A program made the position numbers and the translations under genes. Below, piece after piece: positions 51,368 to 58,356 of a DNA stretch of 58,356 nucleotides; position 1 is the first letter of the stretch, and each line of letters starts with the position of its first letter. The stretch is from an uncultured Eubacteriales bacterium (lineage in GTDB: Bacteria; Bacillota; Clostridia; Oscillospirales; Acutalibacteraceae): positions 1 to 58,356 of the forward strand of contig ONAS01000005.1 in NCBI GenBank assembly GCA_900315815.1, in the 5' to 3' direction. The notes under the pieces were generated by a model. That model saw nothing but the letters and a program-made list of their open reading frames with translations, did no database searches and was not told the DNA's origin.

Positions 51368-53596
51368 TCAATCCTTGTATTTTTCCGGTGCGTCGAGCTC
51401 CTGCCACAGGGTCAGGTCATTGTGCGTTTTGGCGCGGTCGCTGCGCTTATCGGAATAGATGTATCCGTTGACGCTCATATACGCGTTCCAGCGCATATGC
51501 TCCGTGATCCTCTGCGTCCTGCATTTTTCGCAGGAGCAGACCGGGATGTCCCTGTGACGGTGCTGTGGATCGAACGCGTCAAAATACGCGGGGAAATACT
51601 GCTTGAGCAATTCCTGATGGATCTCTCTGGCGATCGAAGAATTCCGGTAGTATTCAAAGTTGGTGTAGGACAGGATGCTGTCCATGACGTAGGCGGGGAC
51701 CGGCTCGCCGTCCTGATAGAGGTAGTCGTCGCCCCAGGTCTCCCGGCCGCCGCATCTCGTATCGAAATGATCCTTCATTTCTTTGCGGAACGCCTCGAGC
51801 ATTTCCCGCGTTTGGGGATCCTTGACGGAGCTGAGATCGCAGCGGTAGCACGCACGCAGGGATTCCTCCGACTTGATCCATTCAAAGTGGCGCCAGATGG
51901 CTTTGTTTTCCCTGAGCTTCATGTGATTGATCACGGAATAGTTGTAATGGCTCGACAGCTGACCGATGAAATGGATATGGAACGGCGTACCCTTGTAGTT
52001 GATGATGCCGGTGCCGTCGGCGCTGCAGTTGAGATTTTTAGCGGTCCTGTTGTCATAGACGACGGAACAGATGACGGGCGTTTCGTCGGGGGATTTCTTC
52101 GCCTGCTTTTCGTTGACGCGGTTGATCCGGTCAAACAGTCTTCTCAGCTCAACGGCGATTTCGATGTTTCTGTCATCCTCGCCCAGCGTAACGATCGACA
52201 GCTGTGTGCCGGAGAATGAGGCATAGTCCTTTTCCTCTTTTTCTTTTTCGAGGAAAAGGTCGCTCAGGTCGGAGGTGTCGCAGTCGACGGAGGGGTACAC
52301 GCGGATATCGTAGCGGCAGTCGCCCTCTGCATCGGAGCAGTATCGCAGGCAGGATGTGCTGTCAGCGTCGATCCGATGGGCGTCGATCTGAGGCATCTCC
52401 TTGCGGATCCTCTTTCTTAGGAATTCGGCGTCCAGCGTATCGATGATGTTGATGCACAGCCTGAAGCCGTAAAGCTGGAAAAGCCAGAGCGCGTTTTTCA
52501 GAAATGCCTCGCCGTACATGCCGAAGCCGACGATCATCAGTGAGATCGTTTTGCTTTGTGACGCCTGCCGGATCAGCGGCTCCAGCAGCTTGTTGTCTGT
52601 CAGCGTGTTGACCGTCAGCGTGTTGATGCTGTCGATGCGGCGGATATAGTAGCAGTTTTCTATCTGATAGGTTTTTTCCGTGTTTTCCGTACCGCTGAGA
52701 AACGCCTTGACGTCCGCGTTCACGGCGCTTTTTGTCTGCGGGCTGACGGTATGCCCGCCCTTGTCCAGTGTATCGAGGATATAACCCGCGCCGGGCTTTG
52801 AGGAAAAGACAAAGAGTGAGCGGTTGGGATATTTCTTGCACTGTTCATTGAGGGTGATCGTCTGCTCGATGTTTTCCGATTCGTTCACGCCGATCAGGAA
52901 AAATTCCATCTGGCAGCTGCTTTCGGGAAGGCTGAACTGGGTGATATCGGCTTTCAGACAGATCGCGCCGATACTGCGCGCCTCGTCCAGCAGCTCCTGA
53001 TCGGTTTCATCCTCCTTGGAGAACACGTCAGTGAACACGATCAGTTGGCGCGGGACCTTTTTGCCGTCCTTTTTCGCGTCGGCGCGGCGCTGATAAATGC
53101 TCTTAGCCATCGCAATGGACTGCGGGTTCAGCTCGGAGAAGATGTACAGCGGCTTTTTGCGGTTGAATCTGATCCGGAGCTCTCCCCCCAGATCCTTGAA
53201 CAGGGAGAGGATATTGGTCAGGGTCAGGATCGGCGCTACGACATACAGCGTCGCGACCCAAAAGGTATACGCCGCGTTGAGAAACGGATTCAGCGCGGGC
53301 ATGCTGTCGATCAGATCCTTGTAATTGAAGCCCAGAACAAATGCCTGCAGCGTGCTGTGGACGGACATCAGTATCGGGCGGATGAACGTATAGGGGTCGA
53401 GAAATTCAAAGTCCGCGTAATAGAAGGGGAGATGGATGATCAGACTTGAAAGAAAGACGCCGAACGTCAGAAGATGTACAAAGGTAAAAACATATCGTTT
53501 GCTGCCCTTGCGGCGAAAGCGGCGGATCACCGGTATCAGTACGCCGGCCATTGCGGCAACAGACAGGATGATGCTGATAATAAAGAAGAATTCCAT
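51368..53596 (-). CDS. Membrane protein with TrkA-N-like Rossmann domains and C-terminal RyR-like domain
   Basis: 742 aa. Three or so N-terminal helices (about 3-22, 37-60 and 108-130), then cytoplasmic parts. A first nucleotide-binding-like region starts at about 148 (KPLYIFSELNPQSIAMAKSI). A second starts at about 352 with V356GFGMYG362, a GxGxxG-type dinucleotide site. The C-terminal ~100 residues (EHMRWNAYMSVNGYIYS...RAKTHNDLTLWQEL) match the RyR domain pattern. Such combinations have been proposed as ligand-gated channels or nucleotide sensors. No selectivity filter is visible. Monocistronic and convergent with the AAA+ unit. Confidence 0.7.
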   Translation of the reverse strand: MEFFFIISIILSVAAMAGVLIPVIRRFRRKGSKRYVFTFVHLLTFGVFLSSLIIHLPFYYADFEFLDPYTFIRPILMSVHSTLQAFVLGFNYKDLIDSMPALNPFLNAAYTFWVATLYVVAPILTLTNILSLFKDLGGELRIRFNRKKPLYIFSELNPQSIAMAKSIYQRRADAKKDGKKVPRQLIVFTDVFSKEDETDQELLDEARSIGAICLKADITQFSLPESSCQMEFFLIGVNESENIEQTITLNEQCKKYPNRSLFVFSSKPGAGYILDTLDKGGHTVSPQTKSAVNADVKAFLSGTENTEKTYQIENCYYIRRIDSINTLTVNTLTDNKLLEPLIRQASQSKTISLMIVGFGMYGEAFLKNALWLFQLYGFRLCINIIDTLDAEFLRKRIRKEMPQIDAHRIDADSTSCLRYCSDAEGDCRYDIRVYPSVDCDTSDLSDLFLEKEKEEKDYASFSGTQLSIVTLGEDDRNIEIAVELRRLFDRINRVNEKQAKKSPDETPVICSVVYDNRTAKNLNCSADGTGIINYKGTPFHIHFIGQLSSHYNYSVINHMKLRENKAIWRHFEWIKSEESLRACYRCDLSSVKDPQTREMLEAFRKEMKDHFDTRCGGRETWGDDYLYQDGEPVPAYVMDSILSYTNFEYYRNSSIAREIHQELLKQYFPAYFDAFDPQHRHRDIPVCSCEKCRTQRITEHMRWNAYMSVNGYIYSDKRSDRAKTHNDLTLWQELDAPEKYKD

Positions 53597-53640
53597 TTGT
53601 GTTCCTCACGTTTCTCCGTATTCACGGATGGTCTGACTGT

Positions 53641-53669
53641 ATTATACGTTATCGCGCGGCGCTTTGCAA
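53641..53669 (-). promoter_or_regulatory. Promoter of the TrkA/RyR-like gene
   Basis: On the minus strand, -35 TTGCAA (53664-53669), 17-bp spacer, -10 TATAAT (53641-53646). Confidence 0.75.
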
Positions 53670-53823
53670 CAAATAACGACAGAACAGAAAAAATGTTCGC
53701 GCGTAATTTATTAAAATCTGCGAAAAACTCCGCGGCAAAGCGTTATATGTTTAAAGCACAAAAGCGTTCCCGCCGGAAGGCGGGGCAATTGAAGCGCAAC
53801 GGAACCGATATCAGGAGGTAACT

Positions 53824-54480
53824 ATGATCAGTAGAGAATATGAAAGCATGCTGTTAAGTACGATAAACGCGCGTGTGCACGGCGTACAGGTGACCGATCT
53901 CATCCGCATGGAAGAACCGCGGCTGGGGTATTCCGGAACGGTGTACTATCAGGACGAGGGCTTTCCCTTTGAAGCGGAGATCGATTTTGAGAAAATGGAT
54001 CTGAATATTTCCGTGCGTTTTCCGCTGAAGATCAAAAAGGGCTATCGCGACGGAATGGAGCGTCTCATCATCCTGACAAACTCCCTCATTGAAAGGGAGG
54101 GCACCGTTTGTCATGACGGGGAGGACGGGATCTGTTTACTTCGGACGATCTCTCTGACGGAAACCGTGACGGCAGATTACGCGGATCACTCCATGCTGAG
54201 GGCGGCGGGGATCGTCTATGCGTTCAGTCCGTATTTTCAGGCGGTCAATCTGGGCGCGCGCAGTTTTATCCATAACGGCTGTGTTATCGGGCTGATCGTC
54301 AATCAGCTGTTGTACAGCTTTACGGACGAAACGGCAAAGACCCTGGAGGTGATCGAACCGGACGCGCAATTCCGCGACGAGGTATGGTATGATCTTCTGG
54401 AGGAGCAGTTCGAGGAGGCGTGCGCTCACGCCGCCGATAAGCTGGCGGACTATGAAAGGAGCACGCTGAAGCTTTGGTAA
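53824..54480 (+). CDS. Unknown soluble protein (218 aa)
   Basis: No signal peptide or membrane helix. An alternating beta pattern (LGYSGTVYYQDEGFPFEAEIDF; LNISVRFPLKI) and acidic helices vaguely suggest a YbjN/chaperone-like fold, but no motif supports a name. SD AGGAGG is 5 nt before the ATG. No convincing promoter is visible in 53670-53823. The next gene has its own promoter. Confidence 0.7.
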   Translation: MISREYESMLLSTINARVHGVQVTDLIRMEEPRLGYSGTVYYQDEGFPFEAEIDFEKMDLNISVRFPLKIKKGYRDGMERLIILTNSLIEREGTVCHDGEDGICLLRTISLTETVTADYADHSMLRAAGIVYAFSPYFQAVNLGARSFIHNGCVIGLIVNQLLYSFTDETAKTLEVIEPDAQFRDEVWYDLLEEQFEEACAHAADKLADYERSTLKLW

Positions 54481-54549
54481 CGATCCGCGGCATGATGCTG
54501 ACTGTCATCATCCCGGATCACAATTACGCCGGATTCCGTGCGTACCGTC

Positions 54550-54578
54550 TTGACCTGCCGGGCTGAAAATGATAGAAT
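54550..54578 (+). promoter_or_regulatory. Promoter of the sigma/anti-sigma pair
   Basis: -35 TTGACC (54550-54555), 17-bp spacer, -10 TAGAAT (54573-54578). Confidence 0.7.
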
Positions 54579-54608
54579 AATGTCATTGATGCGCAGGAGG
54601 TGAAGGAT

Positions 54609-55424
54609 TTGCGGTCATTCACGGATGAAGAATACGAATTGATGATATACGAGCTGACCGAAAAAGAGCCTGCTTCGTTTGATATGCTCTGTGCCATCGC
54701 GTACAAATCCCTGCACAATGTGGTGATACGGTGGTGCAGCGAGGATCCCGCCCTGTGCGGAAGACAGCTTGACGGAGATATCATGCAGGAGATCGCGATC
54801 CGACTGATCAAGACCTGCGTGACCGGCTTTCTGAAGCGCGACGACAGGGACGGCGTTATCAACCGGGATCCCGTACAGTTCAACGCGTGGATGTTCAAGG
54901 TCGCCGTCAATATCAAAAGAGATACCGCCAACGCCCAGAGAGCCATGGATATCAGAACAAAGCAGATCGACGAACGTCACGGCGTCGTCTCCCTGTATGA
55001 CGATCTGGATGAAGACAGAAAAGAAAAAATATCAACAGCATTTCAAATTGCCGCAGGAGCGAACAAAAAAGTTCATATCCTGCTGACCTGGTTATTGCAG
55101 AGCTTGCTGATTCTTGAATACGACCTGAAAAAGAAGGAAGCGACCCATTTTATGGTGGACTCCTTCGGCGACAAAACGCTCTTTGAGCTTTGGAAGCTGA
55201 TACAGGCGTACCTCTCGGATCTTCCGTGGATCGAATTATCACGGGAGCGACGGGATTGCTTGATAAAGAAGCTGGAGAAACCCCAAACCGGCGGGATCCA
55301 GACAGGAAAGATCTTATATAAAGATTTCTTTATGAAGAAAGGAGGTACGGCTGCGATCAGTGATTGGGTAAACCGTGTAAACAGTTTTATCAACAGCCGA
55401 GTAAAATATGAACCATTTAACTGA
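54609..55424 (+). CDS. Divergent ECF-like sigma factor
   Basis: 271 aa. Residues about 20-105 resemble sigma region 2 (LDGDIMQEIAIRLIKTCVTGF, then FNAWMFKVAVNIKRDTAN as region 2.4). The rest (about 120-270) is unlike a normal short region 4: no clear helix-turn-helix, but a long helical stretch (KKVHILLTWLLQSLLILEYDLKKKE). The family call is therefore tentative. It is backed by the gene that follows, a zinc-type anti-sigma-like protein overlapping by 17 nt. TTG at 54609 is chosen because AGGAGG lies 8 nt upstream; the GTG at 54600 overlaps that SD. Confidence 0.6.
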   Translation: MRSFTDEEYELMIYELTEKEPASFDMLCAIAYKSLHNVVIRWCSEDPALCGRQLDGDIMQEIAIRLIKTCVTGFLKRDDRDGVINRDPVQFNAWMFKVAVNIKRDTANAQRAMDIRTKQIDERHGVVSLYDDLDEDRKEKISTAFQIAAGANKKVHILLTWLLQSLLILEYDLKKKEATHFMVDSFGDKTLFELWKLIQAYLSDLPWIELSRERRDCLIKKLEKPQTGGIQTGKILYKDFFMKKGGTAAISDWVNRVNSFINSRVKYEPFN

Positions 55425-55638
55425 TGATGAGATAACCGGTTTTGTATCTTTCGATACCTTGGGCAATGAAAGTATGGAACTGGCTTCAAGAGTGAATTAT
55501 CATATTCTGCGCTGTGAGGAATGCCGCGAAAGGGTCCGTATCAGCCAGAAGCTGTATGATGAAGCCGCGTTTGAGCCGGCGGGTATCACGGAATGGTTGA
55601 GCAGCGGCGGGAAAGCCGAAAAAATGAACGAACGATAA
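55408..55638 (+). CDS. Short zinc-binding anti-sigma-like protein
   Basis: 76 aa. NYHILRCEECRER contains the H-x3-C-x2-C signature of zinc-binding anti-sigma domains, at about residues 31-38. It has no transmembrane helix, so it would be a soluble anti-sigma rather than the common membrane-anchored type. The ATG lies 17 nt inside the end of the sigma-like gene, indicating coupled translation. The SD is weak. It ends before a very strong terminator. Confidence 0.7.
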   Translation: MNHLTDDEITGFVSFDTLGNESMELASRVNYHILRCEECRERVRISQKLYDEAAFEPAGITEWLSSGGKAEKMNER

Positions 55639-55671
55639 CCTGATGATCAGGATACATAAAGACAGACAAAA

Positions 55672-55715
55672 GGGCTGCCGCAGGAGAACGAACCTGCGGC
55701 AGCCCCTATTTTTTT
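55672..55715 (+). terminator. Strong terminator after the anti-sigma gene
   Basis: 13-bp stem GGGCTGCCGCAGG (55672-55684) with its complement (55693-55705), followed by CTATTTTTTT. Confidence 0.92.
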
Positions 55716-55745
55716 GTCGGTGATACGGCTCACGCACGCTTGCGA

Positions 55746-56213
55746 TCAGCCGAGCTTGATGGATTTCAGGATCTCTTCCAGATCGGCGCGGGCGGCGGCC
55801 GCGTTGGATTTGCGGGTGATGTAATAGATGCTGTAGAATTTCTTTTTGTATTTGAATACGAGGAGATCGCCGGTGTGTACCGATACCGAATCGTTGACCC
55901 TGTACTCAAAGCGGATCGCCTGACTCTTCTGCGAGCCGATCTTCATTTTGTAGGAGCTGAGACGCTGATAGTTGAGCAGATTGCGGCGCAGGCGGGACTC
56001 GGCGCCGATCAGTACCGATTCCGCGTCGGTCATAAAGCCGAAGAAACCCGCTTTGTTCCAGCTGACGGAAAGGACGATATGCCTGTCGGCGTCATAAACG
56101 CCCCAGCGATTTTCCGCGGTGCTGAAATATCTTGCCAGCTCTGCTTCGTTCATCTCCTTGAAGCATTCCGGATAGGTCAGGTCGATCTCATTGTTGATCT
56201 TGGCGTTGCTCAT
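55746..56213 (-). CDS. Unknown 155-aa protein, possibly PsbP/DcrB-like
   Basis: Small soluble protein without a signal peptide. Alternating beta strands around HIVLSVSWNKAGFFGFM and FYSIYYITRK, and the C-terminal LEEILKSIKLG, recall PsbP/DcrB-type folds, whose last helix often reads 'SIKL'. This is only a resemblance. Start at 56213 (SD AAAGGAG); the frame is open 12 codons upstream without an SD. Promoter TTGACA, 17 bp, TATGAT upstream. Confidence 0.7.
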   Translation of the reverse strand: MSNAKINNEIDLTYPECFKEMNEAELARYFSTAENRWGVYDADRHIVLSVSWNKAGFFGFMTDAESVLIGAESRLRRNLLNYQRLSSYKMKIGSQKSQAIRFEYRVNDSVSVHTGDLLVFKYKKKFYSIYYITRKSNAAAARADLEEILKSIKLG

Positions 56214-56306
56214 GGCTGTACTCCTTTTCCGCGCGGATGCGCATATCATTCACACAAGGGATGCGTTCCTGCCGCTGACACGGTATCAGCGGATCGCTCT
56301 GAAACC

Positions 56307-56335
56307 ATCATACATTTTTTATCGATTTCTGTCAA
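56307..56335 (-). promoter_or_regulatory. Promoter of the 155-aa protein gene
   Basis: On the minus strand, -35 TTGACA (56330-56335), 17-bp spacer, -10 TATGAT (56307-56312). A weak hairpin CAGAG-GATTT-CTCTG (56353-56367) just upstream could end the glycerate kinase transcript. Confidence 0.75.
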
Positions 56336-56374
56336 TATCAAGTGTCACTTTTCAGAGGATTTCTCTGCCTGCGG

Positions 56375-57526
56375 TCATTTGCGCTGACCGAAGCGCATCC
56401 CGACTCGGATCAGGCGGAACATTCTGACGGCGGCTTCGCGGTAAAGTGCAGGGGCATTGCCGATCGCGCTGTCCAGCGTCATGGGCGCGCCGACCGCTGT
56501 CATCAGCGAATCGACGCCGCAGTCGAACAGCTGTATCGCGCCGTCCCCCAGAGATCCGCACAGCCCGACGACGGGGATCCCTTTTGCCTTTGCGCGCATT
56601 CCGACGCCCTGCATGACCTTTCCGCGGCAGCTCTGGCTGTCGGCTCTGCCTTCGCCGGTGACTACCAGATCGACGCCGTCAAGGAGGCTGTCGAAGCAAA
56701 GCATATCCAGTACCGTTTCGATGCCCGATCTCAGCTTTGCGCCGCAGAATACCGTCAGCGCCGCTCCCAGACCGCCTGCCGCTCCTGCGCCAGGAATGGC
56801 GTCACAGTCAACGCCGAATTCGCGCAGGATGACGCCGCGGTAGTTTTGCATACCTGTTTCAAGCGCTTTCACGGCCTTTTCGTCGGCGCCCTTTTGCCTT
56901 GCAAAGGTATACGCCGCGCCGTTTTCTCCGCAGAGGGGATTGTTGACGTCGCACATCACCGTGAAGCGGCATTCGCTCAGCCGCTTGTCGGCGCCGGTGC
57001 AGTCGATATGCGCGACCGAGATCAGATCTCTGCCGCAGCCGGAAAGCTCTTTTCCGTCGGCGGTGAGAAACCGCACGCCGAGCGCACGCATACATCCCAT
57101 GCCGCCGTCGTTGGTCGCCGAGCCGCCCAGCGCGACGGTGATGTCCCGGCAGCCGCTGTCCAGCGCGTGCAGGATCAGCTCGCCGGTGCCGCGGGTGGTG
57201 GTGTTCATCGGATCGCGCTTTGCTTTCGGGATCAGCACCAGCCCCGAAGCCGCCGACATTTCTATGAGCGCCCTGCCGCCGTCAAAGATGCCGTAAGAGG
57301 CGTTGATCGGATCGTTCAGCGGGCCGCTGACCTCTGTCTGCACAACGGTCCCGCCGATCGCGGAAATGACGGCTTCCACCGTACCCTCGCCGCCGTCCGC
57401 GACCGGCACGCCCGTGCATTCACAGCCGGGAAAGACCTCGCGGGCGGCTTCTGTCAGCAGCGCTGCAGTCTCGGCGCTTGTCAGGCTTCCCTTGAAAGAA
57501 TCGGAAGCAAATAATAGACGGATCAT
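56375..57526 (-). CDS. Glycerate 2-kinase (GarK/GlxK family)
   Basis: Phosphorylates D-glycerate with ATP (384 aa from this start), feeding it to glycolysis. The N-terminal ASDSFKGSLTSAE, PVADGGEGT, MSAASGLVL and GGSATNDGGMGCMRALG segments are the family signatures. GAGAAGGLGAAL and VVTGEGRADSQS follow in the C-terminal domain. Two starts share the SD GAAAGGAG: ATG 57532 (4 nt away) and ATG 57526 (10 nt). I list 57526 because MIRLLFASDSFKGS matches homologous N-termini. It has its own promoter; no glyoxylate or tartronate pathway genes are adjacent. Confidence 0.92.
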   Translation of the reverse strand: MIRLLFASDSFKGSLTSAETAALLTEAAREVFPGCECTGVPVADGGEGTVEAVISAIGGTVVQTEVSGPLNDPINASYGIFDGGRALIEMSAASGLVLIPKAKRDPMNTTTRGTGELILHALDSGCRDITVALGGSATNDGGMGCMRALGVRFLTADGKELSGCGRDLISVAHIDCTGADKRLSECRFTVMCDVNNPLCGENGAAYTFARQKGADEKAVKALETGMQNYRGVILREFGVDCDAIPGAGAAGGLGAALTVFCGAKLRSGIETVLDMLCFDSLLDGVDLVVTGEGRADSQSCRGKVMQGVGMRAKAKGIPVVGLCGSLGDGAIQLFDCGVDSLMTAVGAPMTLDSAIGNAPALYREAAVRMFRLIRVGMRFGQRK

Positions 57527-57557
57527 ACGCATGCGGCTCCTTTCTGTCATATACTTC

Positions 57558-57586
57558 ATGATACCAGAAACGCGGCGTGTTGTCTA
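57558..57586 (-). promoter_or_regulatory. Glycerate kinase promoter
   Basis: On the minus strand, -35 TAGACA (57581-57586), 17-bp spacer, -10 TATCAT (57558-57563). Confidence 0.6.
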
Positions 57587-57608
57587 CCGCGTCCGCGGCA
57601 AAAAGAAT

Positions 57609-57637
57609 ACAGGCTGTGAGTGAGGATCACAGCCTGT
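57609..57637 (-). terminator. Terminator of the Amt-P-II gene
   Basis: Perfect stem ACAGGCTGTGA with its complement around a 7-nt loop; on the minus strand ATTCTTTTT follows. It lies ~120 nt past the stop. I see no gene in 57638-57759. Confidence 0.8.
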
Positions 57638-57759
57638 ATAACTTAAGGAAGCCGAAAGCGCAATATCAAGCAACTGTTTTTGAGAGTTATTATTCAGAAT
57701 GAGATAGGTTGGGAAAGGAAACTAAACCTATTCGGTATCCCGGCTCCCGAAAGTCCGAA

Positions 57760-58356
57760 TCATTCGCCCTGGAGTGCGTCGTAGCCTTCTTCTCCGGTGC
57801 GGATCTTGACGACGTTTTCTACGTCATAGACAAAGATCTTGCCGTCGCCGATATGACCGGTGTACAGCGCCTTCTTGGCGGTTTCGATGACGTCTCTGAC
57901 GGGGATCGCGGAGACGACCATCTCGACCTGCAGCTTCGGCAGGAGGTTGGTTTCAAGCGGAACGCCTCTGTAATACTCGGGCTTGCCCTTCTGAGCGCCG
58001 TAGCCCATGACATGGGTGACGGTCATACCGGTGATGCCGAGCTTTGCCATTGCTCTCTTGAGCTTTTCAAAGCGGGCTTCCTTACAGATGATCTCCACCT
58101 TGGTGAACTTGGAATCACCCTTTGCAAAGGACGGTACCGTCTTGACCTCGACTGCCTCGGCAACGGGGGTGTCGCCGGTGACGACGGTGATATCCTCACC
58201 GTAGACGCTGTAGTCCTCAGTCGCGGACATAAAGCCGGCATATGCGGACGGCAGACCGTGCTCTGTGATATCCAGACCCATGATCTCTTCCTCGGCAGAC
58301 GCTCTGAGTCCGATGGTCTTCTTGATGATCAAGAAGGTGATGATCATCATGACGGC
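57760..58356 (-). CDS. Ammonium transporter fused to P-II regulatory domain (partial, N-terminus beyond the window)
   Basis: The visible ~198 residues begin with the end of an Amt/AmtB transporter: last helix, then KKTIGLRASAEEEIMGLDITEHG, the conserved cytoplasmic tail. A ~40-residue linker leads to a full P-II (GlnB/GlnK) domain (KFTKVEIICKEARFEKLKRAM to RTGEEGYDALQ). It includes the T-loop GAQKGKPEYYRGVPLETNLLPK and the nucleotide-binding TGHIGDGKIFVYDV. The T-loop has Leu where E. coli GlnB has the uridylylated Tyr51, so that modification is not expected. Channel and its P-II regulator are therefore one polypeptide. The gene runs off the right edge; its start is not seen. Confidence 0.9.
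   Translation of the reverse strand, partial: AVMMIITFLIIKKTIGLRASAEEEIMGLDITEHGLPSAYAGFMSATEDYSVYGEDITVVTGDTPVAEAVEVKTVPSFAKGDSKFTKVEIICKEARFEKLKRAMAKLGITGMTVTHVMGYGAQKGKPEYYRGVPLETNLLPKLQVEMVVSAIPVRDVIETAKKALYTGHIGDGKIFVYDVENVVKIRTGEEGYDALQGE

Noticed and set aside
48164..53596. Established defence island
   Set aside because: AAA+ and RyR-like domains are suggestive, but no nuclease, methylase, toxin or known defence gene supports it, and there is no sign of mobility.
1..58356. Insertion sequences, prophage, tRNA genes or att sites
   Set aside because: No transposase, integrase or phage gene, no terminal inverted repeats around genes, and no tRNA cloverleaf seen in the gaps.

Overview
The window looks like the chromosome of an anaerobic, low-G+C-lineage Gram-positive bacterium of the Clostridia, most likely Oscillospiraceae/Ruminococcaceae. 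The basis is the HrcA/CIRCE-controlled hrcA-grpE-dnaK-dnaJ-prmA order, LexA with a Bacillota-like promoter region, a type I dockerin protein with PTEPET linkers, a BspA-type leucine-rich-repeat surface protein, AGGAGG ribosome binding sites and a moderately high G+C content. This is inference; no species is named.

Layout. 1-890: the 3' end of a 23S rRNA gene, its terminator, and an ECF sigma factor with a 41-residue overlapping partner. 937-7334: valS, then a three-gene unit of acyl-CoA ligase, metallo-beta-lactamase-fold hydrolase and E2/CAT-fold acyltransferase-like protein. 7347-10563 (minus): hisS-aspS. 10623-16666: a secreted dockerin protein, lexA, a candidate C-rich small RNA, small membrane proteins, rpsT and a secreted LRR protein. 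16719-24358: the heat-shock operon hrcA-grpE-dnaK-dnaJ-prmA, followed by a membrane protein and an Mrp-type Fe-S carrier ATPase. 24394-47975: a block dominated by cyclic di-GMP. 48084-51312: an unknown protein and a CbbX/SpoVK-like AAA+ ATPase. 51368-53669: a membrane protein with Rossmann and RyR-like domains. 53824-56335: unknown proteins and a divergent sigma/anti-sigma pair. 56375-57586: glycerate kinase. The right edge holds the C-terminal part of an ammonium transporter fused to a P-II protein.

The most interesting region is 24-48 kb. It encodes five c-di-GMP turnover proteins: GGDEF-EAL, two membrane HD-GYP proteins and two membrane GGDEF proteins. It also has a c-di-GMP-I (GEMM-I) riboswitch whose 3' half overlaps a terminator arm, in front of a secreted beta-helix protein. 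Next comes an eight-gene operon (33188-46459): a lipoprotein, a coiled-coil peptide, an HD-GYP protein, three related membrane- or lipid-anchored glycosidase-like proteins, a membrane-anchored HEAT-repeat protein and a processive family 2 glycosyltransferase. One of the three glycosidase-like proteins appears catalytically dead. I interpret this as a c-di-GMP-controlled adhesion and exopolysaccharide locus. It does not match the Pel, cellulose or PNAG gene sets I know, and no PilZ receptor is visible.

Most sigma-A-type promoters listed have a 17-bp spacer and were found by eye. Start codons were moved inward from the longest reading frame wherever a Shine-Dalgarno (SD) sequence and family alignment argued for it.
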